64,000 bases of DNA, taken from the NCBI GenBank assembly GCA_020403425.1, contig JADBXR010000010.1, forward strand, positions 124,001-188,000. Direction: 5' to 3'. Origin of the DNA: Chitinophagaceae bacterium. Its GTDB lineage: Bacteria > Bacteroidota > Bacteroidia > Chitinophagales > Chitinophagaceae. Shown piece by piece: positions 25,150-33,593 of this stretch. The notes under the pieces are model-generated. The model made no database searches and was not told the origin of the DNA. It saw only the letters and a program-made list of their open reading frames with translations. Position numbers and translations under genes: made by a program. The first letter of the stretch is position 1, and each line of letters begins with the position of its first letter.

Positions 25150-25171
25150 ATTATGCTTCATGCTGAAACCA

Positions 25172-25540
25172 TTATTTCATTGAATGAAAGGCTACGCGGT
25201 TGCCTTCTGTATCGAGAAAGGTTGCCATGAAACCATTCGGGCCTAGTGATGTCTTCAGCGTAAGGATCTTTCCGCCTGCCGCTTCCACGCGTGCAAGTGG
25301 AACATCGAGATCCTCACCGCCATTCAGATAGACCAGCGAGCCTTTTTCAGAAGGTTCATATCCTTTTTCTTCAACCAGACCTCCGCCGATCTCACCACTT
25401 TGCATATCTGCGGGAAACATCGCGTAATTCATCTCCTGGGAAGGAAGCTGCATAGAGATGGCGAGTACCGTTTCATAGAATTTTTTTGCGCGTTCGAAAT
25501 CAGAGGCAGGGATCTCGAACCAGTTGATTGCGTGTGCCAT
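25172..25540 (-). CDS. VOC-family protein (glyoxalase/bleomycin-resistance fold)
   Basis: A 122-residue protein beginning AINWFEIPASDFERAKKFYETVL, the typical first beta-alpha unit of the vicinal oxygen chelate fold, and ending FLDTEGNRVAFHS. It aligns with the short VOC proteins often annotated as glyoxalases or lyases. Metal ligands cannot be assigned with certainty, and the substrate is unknown. It is first in a leftward unit with a convergent terminator, and may be cargo of the island. Confidence 0.88.
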   Translation of the reverse strand: MAHAINWFEIPASDFERAKKFYETVLAISMQLPSQEMNYAMFPADMQSGEIGGGLVEEKGYEPSEKGSLVYLNGGEDLDVPLARVEAAGGKILTLKTSLGPNGFMATFLDTEGNRVAFHSMK

Positions 25541-25573
25541 TTGTTTTGGTTTTAATATTGATTAAAAGTTTTG

Positions 25574-25897
25574 TTACCTGTAGGTGATCGGTTTACCATT
25601 CTGCACGGATGATTTTCCTTCCAGTGAACTCACTTTTTCCAATCCTTTTGCGGTGATGCTCACCAGGATCGTGTCTGCTTTTGAAATCTGCACCAGGGAT
25701 TCGGTCGCCAGTTGGTACAGGTCATTTTGAATGGTCTCCCAATCGGACGAAGAATGCAGGATCATTTCACGCGCGGTGCACTTGTACTGCGTGGGTTTGG
25801 GCGATGATTCTGCGATGTCAGAAAGGACCTTGAGTGTCTTGTATTGGTTCAGCATATAGCGTAAGGCAAGCATGAGACTATTTTTGGGTTTGTTCAT
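25574..25897 (-). CDS. Hypothetical protein, possible winged-helix
   Basis: A 107-residue soluble protein. The helix-rich region around TAREMILHSSSDWETIQNDL, followed by LATESLVQISKADTILVSI, reads like a winged-helix DNA-binding fold. No family is recognised. It overlaps the upstream gene by 20 bp and lies 33 bp before the VOC gene, so the three leftward genes probably form an operon. Confidence 0.6.
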   Translation of the reverse strand: MNKPKNSLMLALRYMLNQYKTLKVLSDIAESSPKPTQYKCTAREMILHSSSDWETIQNDLYQLATESLVQISKADTILVSITAKGLEKVSSLEGKSSVQNGKPITYR

Positions 25898-26189
25898 CTT
25901 TATTTATTTGGGCAAAGTGGTAATCCAGGGAGGGCCCCACCAGCGCAGACCAGGGAGATGGTTCGCCATACCACATATCGATCCAACCCACCTCCTCCCA
26001 GCGATCCACATCTACGATCCTTTCTTCTCCGTGGTTATCATATACCACCCTGGTGAACTCCGTTCCATCCGCGAGCCCGGCGGCAAATACCTTGCAATCA
26101 AACAGCTCATCCCCGCAAACTACGGTCATACCGAAGAGAAATTTCTGTTCTACGGCTGGCAAAGGCTGGTGCTGATCGTTGTCCATCAT
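25878..26189 (-). CDS. Hypothetical acidic protein
   Basis: A 103-residue protein starting with two ATG codons (26189 and 26186). It is acidic and rich in Trp (RWEEVGWIDMWYGEPSPWSAL), with no membrane segment. I do not recognise it. It is the first gene of a leftward unit and shares a promoter region with a divergent small gene; that region holds two palindromes (26191-26227). Confidence 0.6.
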   Translation of the reverse strand: MMDNDQHQPLPAVEQKFLFGMTVVCGDELFDCKVFAAGLADGTEFTRVVYDNHGEERIVDVDRWEEVGWIDMWYGEPSPWSALVGPSLDYHFAQINKDEQTQK

Positions 26190-26190
26190 A

Positions 26191-26227
26191 CTATAAATTA
26201 TAGCACTAAAATACTAATTATTTTAGT
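26191..26227. promoter_or_regulatory. Palindromic sites in a divergent promoter
   Basis: CTATAA-A-TTATAG (26191-26203) is directly followed by ACTAAAATA (26205-26213) and its reverse complement TATTTTAGT (26219-26227). They are located between two divergent genes and are likely operator or promoter elements. Confidence 0.45.
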
Positions 26228-26255
26228 TTTTCCAAATATTTGCTACATTTACGGT

Positions 26256-26525
26256 ATGGATATGAAAACGCCATTCGAGATCGAGTATAAGGGGGCGACC
26301 GTCCAGGTGATCCCGCGCAGGATCGGGATGGATCATGTCTATATCATAGATTTTCCGTCGCGAAGACCACCTATCATGCTTACTAAGGCTACGAAGCAAG
26401 GTGGTCACTCATTCTGGACTACGGTACCTGAAGAAAAACAGAAATCACTTCAGCAAAAGGCATTGGCTGAGGCGGCTTTGCTGGGTAGCCTGATCACGGC
26501 ACATTATCAAACACTGGTGAAGTAG
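26256..26525 (+). CDS. Hypothetical 89-residue protein
   Basis: The frame is open much further upstream, but the ATG at 26256 (MDMKTPFEIEYKG) is the sensible start because the upstream part is antisense to another gene. The protein is basic with a beta-rich N-terminal half (ATVQVIPRRIGMDHVYIIDFP) and a C-terminal helix (LQQKALAEAALLGSLI). No family recognised. It converges with the three-gene operon to its right with a 1-bp gap. Confidence 0.6.
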   Translation: MDMKTPFEIEYKGATVQVIPRRIGMDHVYIIDFPSRRPPIMLTKATKQGGHSFWTTVPEEKQKSLQQKALAEAALLGSLITAHYQTLVK

Positions 26526-26526
26526 T

Positions 26527-27318
26527 CTATATCGATTCAGCATTTTCTCCACCTTCCCGGAGGCGGTTAACAAAATCATTGAAGTCAAAGTTTTTTAATT
26601 GCACAACAGCAATCTTGTGTTCCCCTGACATTAAATGCGTATCGCGTACCAGGTTGGGTTCATTGTCGAGCGCCATTTCTTTTGCCAGTTCAATACCATC
26701 ACGAAACAATTTGTAAAGTGTCCAGTGATCGTATTCAAAGTAATCACCTTTTTTAATCGTGACCTCGCCTTTTAGTAAGCGGTAGACCAACGGATTGTCT
26801 TTTTCCCATTTACTATCTGAATGTATCGTGTTACGCAGGTTATAAAGTAATGACAGCGAATCACCGAGACCGGGGTACTTTAGTTTCAGCTGCGAAAAAT
26901 AGTCTTTACCCTTTATGTTTTTCTCAAAGTCTTTGCGCGTGAACTCAAGCATACTGTACACCTGAACGATGGCAGCAAGTGTCATCATTTTCTGATGGGA
27001 CAACAACGCTTTGTATATGGTCGTGTCGATCTTAAATGCATTCATATGAATACTTGCATTGTATGTATCCTTGGAAGCATAACATCCATAGTATATTCCA
27101 CAAAGTGTATCATGAAATAACTTAAACTGATCTATCCTGTAATCAATAATATAAGATTCAACCGGCCATTTCTCCCTGACAACCCGCTCGCATTGCTGGT
27201 TGTGATCAATCAGGCGCTTGACGAGCATCAGGCAGGTATTCACACGACGCTCCAATTTTTTGTAATGATCACTGTCGTGAAAATCCTTCCTGCTGATATA
27301 TGTTTTCTTCTGCTCCAT
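26527..27318 (-). CDS. Unknown operon protein 3 with HEPN-like motif
   Basis: A 263-residue, all-helical protein starting at the ATG at 27318; a TTG at 27327 would overlap the upstream gene by 4 bp. Near residue 165 it has LLYNLRNTIHSDSKW, which resembles the R-N-x-x-H motif of HEPN-type RNases and of HEPN-like MAE_28990/Cthe2314 proteins. Outside this I recognise nothing. It is the last gene of a tightly packed three-gene leftward operon, which could be an undescribed defence system with this protein as effector. Confidence 0.65.
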   Translation of the reverse strand: MEQKKTYISRKDFHDSDHYKKLERRVNTCLMLVKRLIDHNQQCERVVREKWPVESYIIDYRIDQFKLFHDTLCGIYYGCYASKDTYNASIHMNAFKIDTTIYKALLSHQKMMTLAAIVQVYSMLEFTRKDFEKNIKGKDYFSQLKLKYPGLGDSLSLLYNLRNTIHSDSKWEKDNPLVYRLLKGEVTIKKGDYFEYDHWTLYKLFRDGIELAKEMALDNEPNLVRDTHLMSGEHKIAVVQLKNFDFNDFVNRLREGGENAESI

Positions 27319-27323
27319 ATACT

Positions 27324-27920
27324 TCAAATAATTGTCAGTTTATGATCCGACAGTACTTTTAATGCCTGCTGCAGTGCAACTATACCATCTTCCCAAGAAT
27401 TGAATTGTTGCTTGAAATGTTTCACCATATTCAGGAACCGCCGACCACTTTGCAAATGTTCGATTTCGCTCGCGGACAGTTTAAAATGGCTTCCGACAGC
27501 ATCAATCACTTTTTGAAGTTCTGCGTTTTTGTCTGTTAAATGATGGTTATTGGCGTGCATTCTAAGGCTGATCTCAAAGGATGCCAGTTTGCAATACGCC
27601 AAATCGGATATATCTGCATCTCTTATTTCCCCATAAAATTCTATGCAGTTTTCATAAAACATTTTAAGGGAATTGCCGGCCTTCATCAACCCTGCAAAAT
27701 CAATATCATCCGGGTTGTTCTGATCGTCGACATACACATCACCCTCGCGATAGGTAACCATAAAAGGTAGTTCACCCTTAACCAGGTTGATGAATTCAAA
27801 ATAATTACCATGGCGGATGGCGGCAAATTCAGTTTTGTACTCAGTAATTTTTACGCCGGATTTCAACACCTTCAGCATGTAGCCCACTGCAAATTCAATA
27901 ATCAAGAATTTCTTTTCCAT
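27324..27920 (-). CDS. Unknown operon protein 2
   Basis: A 198-residue soluble protein, predicted alpha/beta in the first 80 residues and helical after that (LRMHANNHHLTDKNAELQKV, then a basic HFKQQFNSWEDGIVALQQAL end). No family recognised. Gaps are 2 bp to the upstream gene and 5 bp to the downstream gene, so all three proteins should be made from one transcript and probably act together. Confidence 0.65.
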   Translation of the reverse strand: MEKKFLIIEFAVGYMLKVLKSGVKITEYKTEFAAIRHGNYFEFINLVKGELPFMVTYREGDVYVDDQNNPDDIDFAGLMKAGNSLKMFYENCIEFYGEIRDADISDLAYCKLASFEISLRMHANNHHLTDKNAELQKVIDAVGSHFKLSASEIEHLQSGRRFLNMVKHFKQQFNSWEDGIVALQQALKVLSDHKLTII

Positions 27921-27922
27921 TA

Positions 27923-29131
27923 TCAGGCGGTCTTAAAAATATTTTCTATTTCTTCTTTCCATTTATGAAAGCCATTCATTGCTTGCTGGTAATCGTGTTC
28001 GATGTAATAGAATCCTTCCTCTTTTTTGCGTCTGTAGATCATCCGTTTGGATTTACGCATTTCGAGTATCAACGCATATTTCTCCAATACTTGTTCTGGT
28101 TTTGCCAGTTTCCATATATAAGTAGCCTCTTCGGATAAGTAAGTCTCCCATATTAAAAACAATGCGCCGTTTTCACGCGTCAGAAAGACAAAGGAAATCG
28201 GTTTGCCGGTTAACGAGAGTTTTTGCAGATCGATCGCCTGCCTCGCGGAAAGAAAACGCAGATGATGGTAATGTTTGGTCTTCTCTTCCTGAACGATGTG
28301 ATTGAAAACGGTTTCAGGGTTCAGCGTTTCATCGCGCACCTGTTCCACAAGTTCATCCAGCGATACAATTTCATCCCTTTCAGCGGAGAGTACGACTTGT
28401 TTTATCCAGCCGTCGTGGATGTGCTGAAGAATCGTTTCATCCATGCTGGACAATACACAGTCACCCACCTCAACAGCAACGCATTTGCGGTCACGTACTT
28501 CGAATGTGACCAAGCAGGATGTTTTTTTGGAACCAAACAATTTGTAGATGTAATTTTTTACCGCATCGAAATATTTTTTGACGCTAGGGTTGTTGATGGT
28601 GACCTCAACATTCTGAAACATCGACTTTACTTTCAACGTGAAACTGATCGTACCATCGTCAAAGACAGCCTGACGGATATCGAACGTGTGCGGTTCGGTA
28701 AAGCGGACAGGTTTTGGAGGTTCAATGGGCGGCGGCTCGTACCATCGCGGCGGAGATGACGGCGCAGCGGGCGGTGGCGGCGAATAAGCCGGTCGGCGAT
28801 CCCGATAACCAGGACTTATGGGCTGCGTGTAACCGGTCGCAAGCGTGATTTGTTTGTAGGGGCTGATTATTTCGATGCGTTTTACCCCCATTGCTGTAAA
28901 CATGCTGCTATACTTATCAAAGGTCATGCGGTGGGCCTCTGATGCGGCTTTCCCTTCGGGTTTTAGTTGCAGGACACCACTGCGCTCATCGTAATCGATC
29001 ACGCGGTACAACTGGCCGGGTGTATAGCCGGGAGCGGACGCGACAGGGATACCGTACTCCCAGCCGAGGAAAACCTTCCCTTCCTGCTGCAGCAAGGCGA
29101 TCACGGCATCGTTTAATTGTGCGGGTAACAT
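27923..29131 (-). CDS. Unknown operon protein 1 with proline-rich linker
   Basis: A 402-residue protein. Residues 1-110 form a beta-rich small domain (FLGWEYGIPVASAPGYTPG). Residues 115-145 are a proline-rich linker (PPPPAAPSSPPRWYEPPP). Residues 150-402 are a mixed alpha/beta domain with a basic C-terminal end (RKSKRMIYRRKKEEGFYY). No membrane segment, nucleotide-binding motif or known nuclease motif is visible. It is the first gene of the three-gene operon, divergent from the small gene at 29180. Confidence 0.7.
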   Translation of the reverse strand: MLPAQLNDAVIALLQQEGKVFLGWEYGIPVASAPGYTPGQLYRVIDYDERSGVLQLKPEGKAASEAHRMTFDKYSSMFTAMGVKRIEIISPYKQITLATGYTQPISPGYRDRRPAYSPPPPAAPSSPPRWYEPPPIEPPKPVRFTEPHTFDIRQAVFDDGTISFTLKVKSMFQNVEVTINNPSVKKYFDAVKNYIYKLFGSKKTSCLVTFEVRDRKCVAVEVGDCVLSSMDETILQHIHDGWIKQVVLSAERDEIVSLDELVEQVRDETLNPETVFNHIVQEEKTKHYHHLRFLSARQAIDLQKLSLTGKPISFVFLTRENGALFLIWETYLSEEATYIWKLAKPEQVLEKYALILEMRKSKRMIYRRKKEEGFYYIEHDYQQAMNGFHKWKEEIENIFKTA

Positions 29132-29179
29132 ATCCCTATAAAGATATAATTCCCCACAAAAAAAAGCTAAATTGAGGGT

Positions 29180-29398
29180 ATGGAAGAGGTGATTGAGTTA
29201 CAGGGGTTTAGGATTACCCCCCGGTTTACGGAAAGAGAGGTGAACTTCGAAGTCAGCAACAGTGAAGGTTACCTTTTCCGGCTGGTTCCAGACCTGGAAG
29301 GGTTCCGTCTTTCCCCACTAGACAAGGCACTGGATGCAGAAATAAATCCAAAACTTGCAGAACAGATCGGCAGTTGGATCGACAATTATTTTTCTTAA
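29180..29398 (+). CDS. Small acidic hypothetical protein
   Basis: A 72-residue acidic protein (MEEVIELQGFRITPRF, then NSEGYLFRLVPDLEGFRL) with no recognised domain, likely beta-rich with a C-terminal helix. It lies 14 bp before the SRAP gene on the same strand and may be co-transcribed with it. Confidence 0.6.
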   Translation: MEEVIELQGFRITPRFTEREVNFEVSNSEGYLFRLVPDLEGFRLSPLDKALDAEINPKLAEQIGSWIDNYFS

Positions 29399-29412
29399 AG
29401 TAAACATGCTTT

Positions 29413-30243
29413 ATGTGTTATTACAATGGACAAAAAGTAACCCATGCGGAGTTTATCCGGTTGAAGGGTATCGAGAAACTGGTGGCGAGTTATGGGTTCC
29501 TGAGTACCGATCTGCATGACGGGTTTGCATATGGCAATATCGCTGTGTTGAAGCCAATCGTGGGTCAAAAGGATTTTGAGATCGTGCAAATGGAGTGGGG
29601 ATTTATTCCTGATACCTGGTTTGGCAAGCCGCTGGATACCCGCGAGAAAGTCGAACAGTGGAGAAGAGGATATAAAAATGCACAGGGCAAGTTCATTCCC
29701 GGCATTACTACGCTTAATGCAATGTCCGAAGAGTTATTGCTACCGGGCAAAATCTATCGTGATTCCGCGCTGAACAGAAGATGCCTGATTTTGTCTTCAG
29801 GTTTTTTTGAGTGGCGGCATCATTTTCCTGCAAACAAGCGAACAGGAGAGCCGGTGAAGACCGCCTTAAAAATACCACACTATATCACCGTGAAAGACCA
29901 ACCATATTTTTTCATGTCCGGCGAATATAAACCCTGGACAGATAAGGCAACAGGTGAAACGATAGATACAGTAACTATCAATACTACTGCAGCACCAGAA
30001 GGCCACCTCATGGCGAAAGTGCACAACAGTAAGATGCGTATGCCTTCCATCCTAAATGAGGATCTTGCGTGGGAGTGGATGTTTGAACCGCTTACAGAAA
30101 GCCGGATCACAGAAATTTCCGGAACACAGTTTCCTTCGGATCAAATGACCGCCTGCACCATAGCAAAAGATTTTAAGGAACAACTGGATCCTGCAAAGCC
30201 TTTTCTATATGAGGATTTACCTATGATCGAATCAGTATTGTAA
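29413..30243 (+). CDS. SRAP-family protein (YedK/HMCES-like)
   Basis: A 276-residue protein starting MCYYNG: Cys2, exposed after Met removal, is the residue that crosslinks to abasic sites in DNA. Other family motifs are visible: TTLNAMSEE, RRCLILSSGFFEWRHH (active-site Glu) and AKVHNSKMRMPSIL (active-site His). SRAP proteins shield abasic sites in single-stranded DNA during replication. The central insertion (KRTGEPVKTALKIP) is normal for Bacteroidota forms. Its presence with two extra DNA polymerases on the same island fits a DNA-damage theme. Confidence 0.93.
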   Translation: MCYYNGQKVTHAEFIRLKGIEKLVASYGFLSTDLHDGFAYGNIAVLKPIVGQKDFEIVQMEWGFIPDTWFGKPLDTREKVEQWRRGYKNAQGKFIPGITTLNAMSEELLLPGKIYRDSALNRRCLILSSGFFEWRHHFPANKRTGEPVKTALKIPHYITVKDQPYFFMSGEYKPWTDKATGETIDTVTINTTAAPEGHLMAKVHNSKMRMPSILNEDLAWEWMFEPLTESRITEISGTQFPSDQMTACTIAKDFKEQLDPAKPFLYEDLPMIESVL

Positions 30244-30252
30244 ATTCTTAAT

Positions 30253-31296
30253 TCAGTAATCATATTGTTTTATCTGTTCTTCCGTCATTTCAATAATGTG
30301 GCGTAAGGCTATTTGGTGACGCTTCTTTTCCAAGGCATTGTTGAATACTAGTTTTCGTTCTGTCAATAATTCCAGCTGGAATCCTAACGCGGTCCTGTTT
30401 CGAAGTAATAGTTTGGGGGTTTTAACTTTTGACTGGAATGAAATATCCTCGTCCATTTCCATCGAGTAAGTCATTCCTTCATGAGAAACAAATAGCTTAC
30501 CTACTCCGTTAGAATAATCATAACAGTTATTCTTAACATAGTCGGTATCGTAACGTTTAGGGTTGAGTTTTTGCGCCTCTGTAAAAATAGATTGAGCAAT
30601 GATGGTAGTATCCTTGTAAAAAGGGGTTTGGAATAGCTTGCCGGCTACCTTCTCTTTGCCGGCTGTGAAAGCAAAGTCCTGTATGCTACTATCGTCTACG
30701 TTTTGTTTTTCATATAATGGATATGGAAATCCAAGCTGTTCGGATAAAGCAAAATCCATTGAACAATTATTAAAAATAATATTGTTTATTTTCATAGTAA
30801 AGCATGTGGGACTGGCAAGAAATGCCAATGTATGCATTCCTGTCCACCAGAGTTCGTCAAGCCCGTCATAAGTATTGGTAATTGCGAGCATTCTATCTTT
30901 TTTGCCTACCCTGGTGTTCACATAATATTTTGGCTCTACATTAATCGTATCGTCGTTCCTGATCTTCATGGCAAGCCATAGGCAAACACGAACTTTATCA
31001 AACCAATCGAGCAGCAACAGCAATTCTTCACCGGTAATATAATCGTCTTTTAATATCCTTTCAACGATTGGTTTGACCTGAGCTTCTATTTCTGAAAAAT
31101 TGGTATTGCATGTCGTGCAAGCTGGAAATGTATAGGAATAAAGATTGAGATTTATCTCTTGGCCAGCCGAAAGATCAATGCCTACAGTTTTCAGCTTTCC
31201 TTCGCTTTTTGTAAGCTTAATCAGCCATTTGGGAATGATATGTTCCTTGTTTTTATCCTGCGGCTGATTGCCACAAAACACACAAATTTTTGCCAT
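30253..31296 (-). CDS. HNH-like zinc protein
   Basis: A 347-residue protein. The N-terminus carries CVFCGN, then KEHIIPKWLI, then CTTCNTNFSEIE (residues 5-70): a treble-clef zinc site with a His/Pro segment, as in HNH nucleases. The rest (about 75-347) is a mixed fold without recognised motifs. HNH-headed proteins of this size are often found among island defence genes. Whether the active site is complete cannot be decided by eye. It stands alone with a 421-bp upstream gap. Confidence 0.65.
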   Translation of the reverse strand: MAKICVFCGNQPQDKNKEHIIPKWLIKLTKSEGKLKTVGIDLSAGQEINLNLYSYTFPACTTCNTNFSEIEAQVKPIVERILKDDYITGEELLLLLDWFDKVRVCLWLAMKIRNDDTINVEPKYYVNTRVGKKDRMLAITNTYDGLDELWWTGMHTLAFLASPTCFTMKINNIIFNNCSMDFALSEQLGFPYPLYEKQNVDDSSIQDFAFTAGKEKVAGKLFQTPFYKDTTIIAQSIFTEAQKLNPKRYDTDYVKNNCYDYSNGVGKLFVSHEGMTYSMEMDEDISFQSKVKTPKLLLRNRTALGFQLELLTERKLVFNNALEKKRHQIALRHIIEMTEEQIKQYDY

Positions 31297-31717
31297 TGTA
31301 AAATTTTCAAGTGGTATAATGCTTAAAGCTATTTCATTTTCTGGATTCTTCTGTATAGCTCAAATTCATTGCTATACCCATTTAAGCACTTATTTTCTGA
31401 TGTGGGTTTATAAACCCATATAGAAAGCAAATGATTGATTAATTAATAGGAATGCCTGTAACTAGTTGTTTTTCAAGTGGTAACGACTTAGTTCCGTACC
31501 GTCTTGCATCTTTTGGTAGGCAAATGGATTGGATCCTTAATAAAGAAATTTGGGTACTTACAAGATGTTTTTTTTGTATAATTTAGTGTTGCACAGGAGA
31601 GATCATCGCATAGTTGACAATTTTTACCCCCCACCCATTATTTGTTGTCAGCGGAAACATATATATCCTATTTCCAGTCATTGACTATTATTCCATCATT
31701 GTTTTATTACGACTACG
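31297..31717. promoter_or_regulatory. AT-rich divergent promoter region (421 bp, no gene)
   Basis: This gap separates the HNH-like gene and the ParB-like gene, which diverge. It is AT-rich, with no open frame of note on either strand and no obvious hairpin. A repeated AACCCATAT/ATACCCATTTA-type text occurs near 31374 and 31410 but is too weak to call. Confidence 0.4.
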
Positions 31718-32704
31718 ATGCTACACGACACAATAGAGTATAAAGAAAAAATCATAGACATTCCGCTATCACAGATTGAGGTCAATACTTTGAATCCAAG
31801 AAAGCGCTTTGTTGACACTGAGGGGGATACATTAATCGAATCGATCTTATCGAAAGGACTGCTTAATCCAATTATCGTTTTTAAAAAATCTAAAAGTAGC
31901 AAATACGTCATTCTAGATGGAGAACGGAGATTTCGTGCGTTCCAAAAAATAAATGAAACGGTTATTCCTTGTCACGTGTTGGAAAAGGAACCAACGGAAT
32001 TAGAGAACCTGTCCCTAATGTTTCACATACACAATGTTCGCGAAGAGTGGACTGACTTTGCGATTGCGCAAGCCTTGATCAAAGTGATCGGTGAAATGGG
32101 AAAAAAAGTGTCAGAATTGGAGCGAAAAGATAAACTCGAACTGGTTAAAATAACTTCTCTATCTGAATACAAAATTAATAAGTACCTGGTATTTTATGAC
32201 TATCCACAAAGCGTGCTTGATAAATTCATGCATTCAGAAATGCAGGAGGAACCGGACAAGGGCATGGACCCTGATATTCTTGCAGAGATGCATAGTCCGA
32301 TAAAAATAATTGAACAGGAGATACCGCAGTTCCTGAAGAAATATAGCGTTGATAAAATAATTGATGCTTGTATAAAAAAGAAGTCAAAAGGGGTAATTAC
32401 GACGAATCGGGATTTCAGAGGTTTGGCAAAATCCCTGACTGCTATGAAAAAGGGCAGTGTTCGTAAAGAGGTAATGATTGAAAAGTTAACATCATTTGTT
32501 AAAGATGTTAGCGTTACACCGCAAAGCATTTTTGAGGACACTTCTGAAACCATTTATCAAGTTGATTCTATTATCAAAAAAACAGACCTTCTAATCAAAG
32601 AAATCCAGAATCTGAATCTTAATCAAGTGACAAAGGAAGAACGATCACGAATGATTCAGCAGTTAAATTCTCTGACGCAGTTATTGAAATCAAAATTGAA
32701 ATAA
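31718..32704 (+). CDS. ParB-like N-terminal domain protein
   Basis: A 328-residue protein. Residues 15-110 form a ParB/Srx domain: IPLSQIEVNTLNPRKRF, SKGLLNPIIVFK, and DGERRFRAF, the GERRxRA CTP-binding box of ParB. A helical middle follows with a region like ParB's HTH (VSELERKDKLELVKITSLSE) and a coiled-coil-like C-terminus. It may be a partition or regulatory protein, but no ParA is adjacent. It is only 1 bp from the next gene, so the two probably work together. Confidence 0.82.
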   Translation: MLHDTIEYKEKIIDIPLSQIEVNTLNPRKRFVDTEGDTLIESILSKGLLNPIIVFKKSKSSKYVILDGERRFRAFQKINETVIPCHVLEKEPTELENLSLMFHIHNVREEWTDFAIAQALIKVIGEMGKKVSELERKDKLELVKITSLSEYKINKYLVFYDYPQSVLDKFMHSEMQEEPDKGMDPDILAEMHSPIKIIEQEIPQFLKKYSVDKIIDACIKKKSKGVITTNRDFRGLAKSLTAMKKGSVRKEVMIEKLTSFVKDVSVTPQSIFEDTSETIYQVDSIIKKTDLLIKEIQNLNLNQVTKEERSRMIQQLNSLTQLLKSKLK

Positions 32705-32705
32705 C

Positions 32706-33545
32706 ATGACTGCGGTTGAGAAGATTTCCGACATTCTGTTATCTGAAGGTTATACTAAACTTCCGAATGAAAAATGCCCAAAATCGCTTTTATGGCGCCC
32801 GGATTTACTGTTTTCAAAAGACGAATATATCTACCTGATCCTTGTCAAGTCTAATAACTCTATACCTCCAGCGTATTTGGACCGGGTTAGCCGAACCCCT
32901 TCTGCCAAGTATATTCCCCTGATATTATTTGGTCAAAAATTATCACCCTCGAATGAGTCTGAACTTATTTCACTTGGTATTAGCATTGGGTATTTTATAA
33001 GAGGGAGAATCTCTCATCTTCAAGTTCAAAAAAAGCTCCCTAAAGTTGCCATTCAAAAGGAGGTTAGAAAAAAACTGGAGGCGATAGATATTTTCATAAG
33101 TTCAAAACAGGATATTTCCGAACGAGAATTTATACTTGATCGTCTTGAATATCTTAGGAAGTCATTTTCATATCCGTTCACACCGCCGCATTTGATTGAA
33201 TATGATAAATTCAGCTTACAAAAGCTATATAAGCATATCAAGGAAGTGATGTCTAATTGCGAATGGATTGTCATTCTCCTTGAAGAAAATCATTCTACTG
33301 TGGTAAGGTATGAGATTAAATTAGCGACAGAGATTATTGCTCACGAAAATATTTTCATGTTTGTAAAATCAACAAGCGGCTGTCATACGTGCTGGAAAAA
33401 AGAGCTAGACAGGATAAAGGAGCTAAAGACCATCAAATATCTTCCCTATAACACATCACAGGATCTTGAAGTTTCTTTAACAAGAGCTGTTCAAAAGCGA
33501 ATGCTGGAAATTCAGAAAAAGAAAGGTGTAAAGATTTACAATTGA
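32706..33545 (+). CDS. Two-domain protein: nuclease-like N-terminus, DUF4062/TIR-like C-terminus
   Basis: A 279-residue protein, 1 bp after the ParB-like gene. The N-terminal part (1-110) has WRPDLLF and YLILVKSNN, which could be the Asp and Glu/Gln-x-Lys strands of a PD-(D/E)XK fold with an altered site. From residue 127, IDIFISSKQDISEREFILDRL resembles the start of DUF4062, a TIR/nucleoside-hydrolase-like domain of immune proteins, followed by CEWIVILLEENHSTVVRYEIK. Both readings are by eye and moderate at best. Confidence 0.55.
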   Translation: MTAVEKISDILLSEGYTKLPNEKCPKSLLWRPDLLFSKDEYIYLILVKSNNSIPPAYLDRVSRTPSAKYIPLILFGQKLSPSNESELISLGISIGYFIRGRISHLQVQKKLPKVAIQKEVRKKLEAIDIFISSKQDISEREFILDRLEYLRKSFSYPFTPPHLIEYDKFSLQKLYKHIKEVMSNCEWIVILLEENHSTVVRYEIKLATEIIAHENIFMFVKSTSGCHTCWKKELDRIKELKTIKYLPYNTSQDLEVSLTRAVQKRMLEIQKKKGVKIYN

Positions 33546-33593
33546 TTTATCTTGTTTTTTCTGAGACCTATTTTCAACCATTCTTTATTATTT

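Noticed and set aside
25872..26255. Upstream part of the + frame ending at 26525
   Set aside because: It is antisense to the 103-residue leftward gene; the ATG at 26256 explains the frame better.
27540..27770. 76-residue frame on the + strand
   Set aside because: Antisense to operon protein 2; low-information sequence.
31718..32704. Plasmid partition ParB
   Set aside because: No adjacent ParA and a 1-bp coupling to an unrelated gene make classic partition unlikely; kept only as ParB-like.
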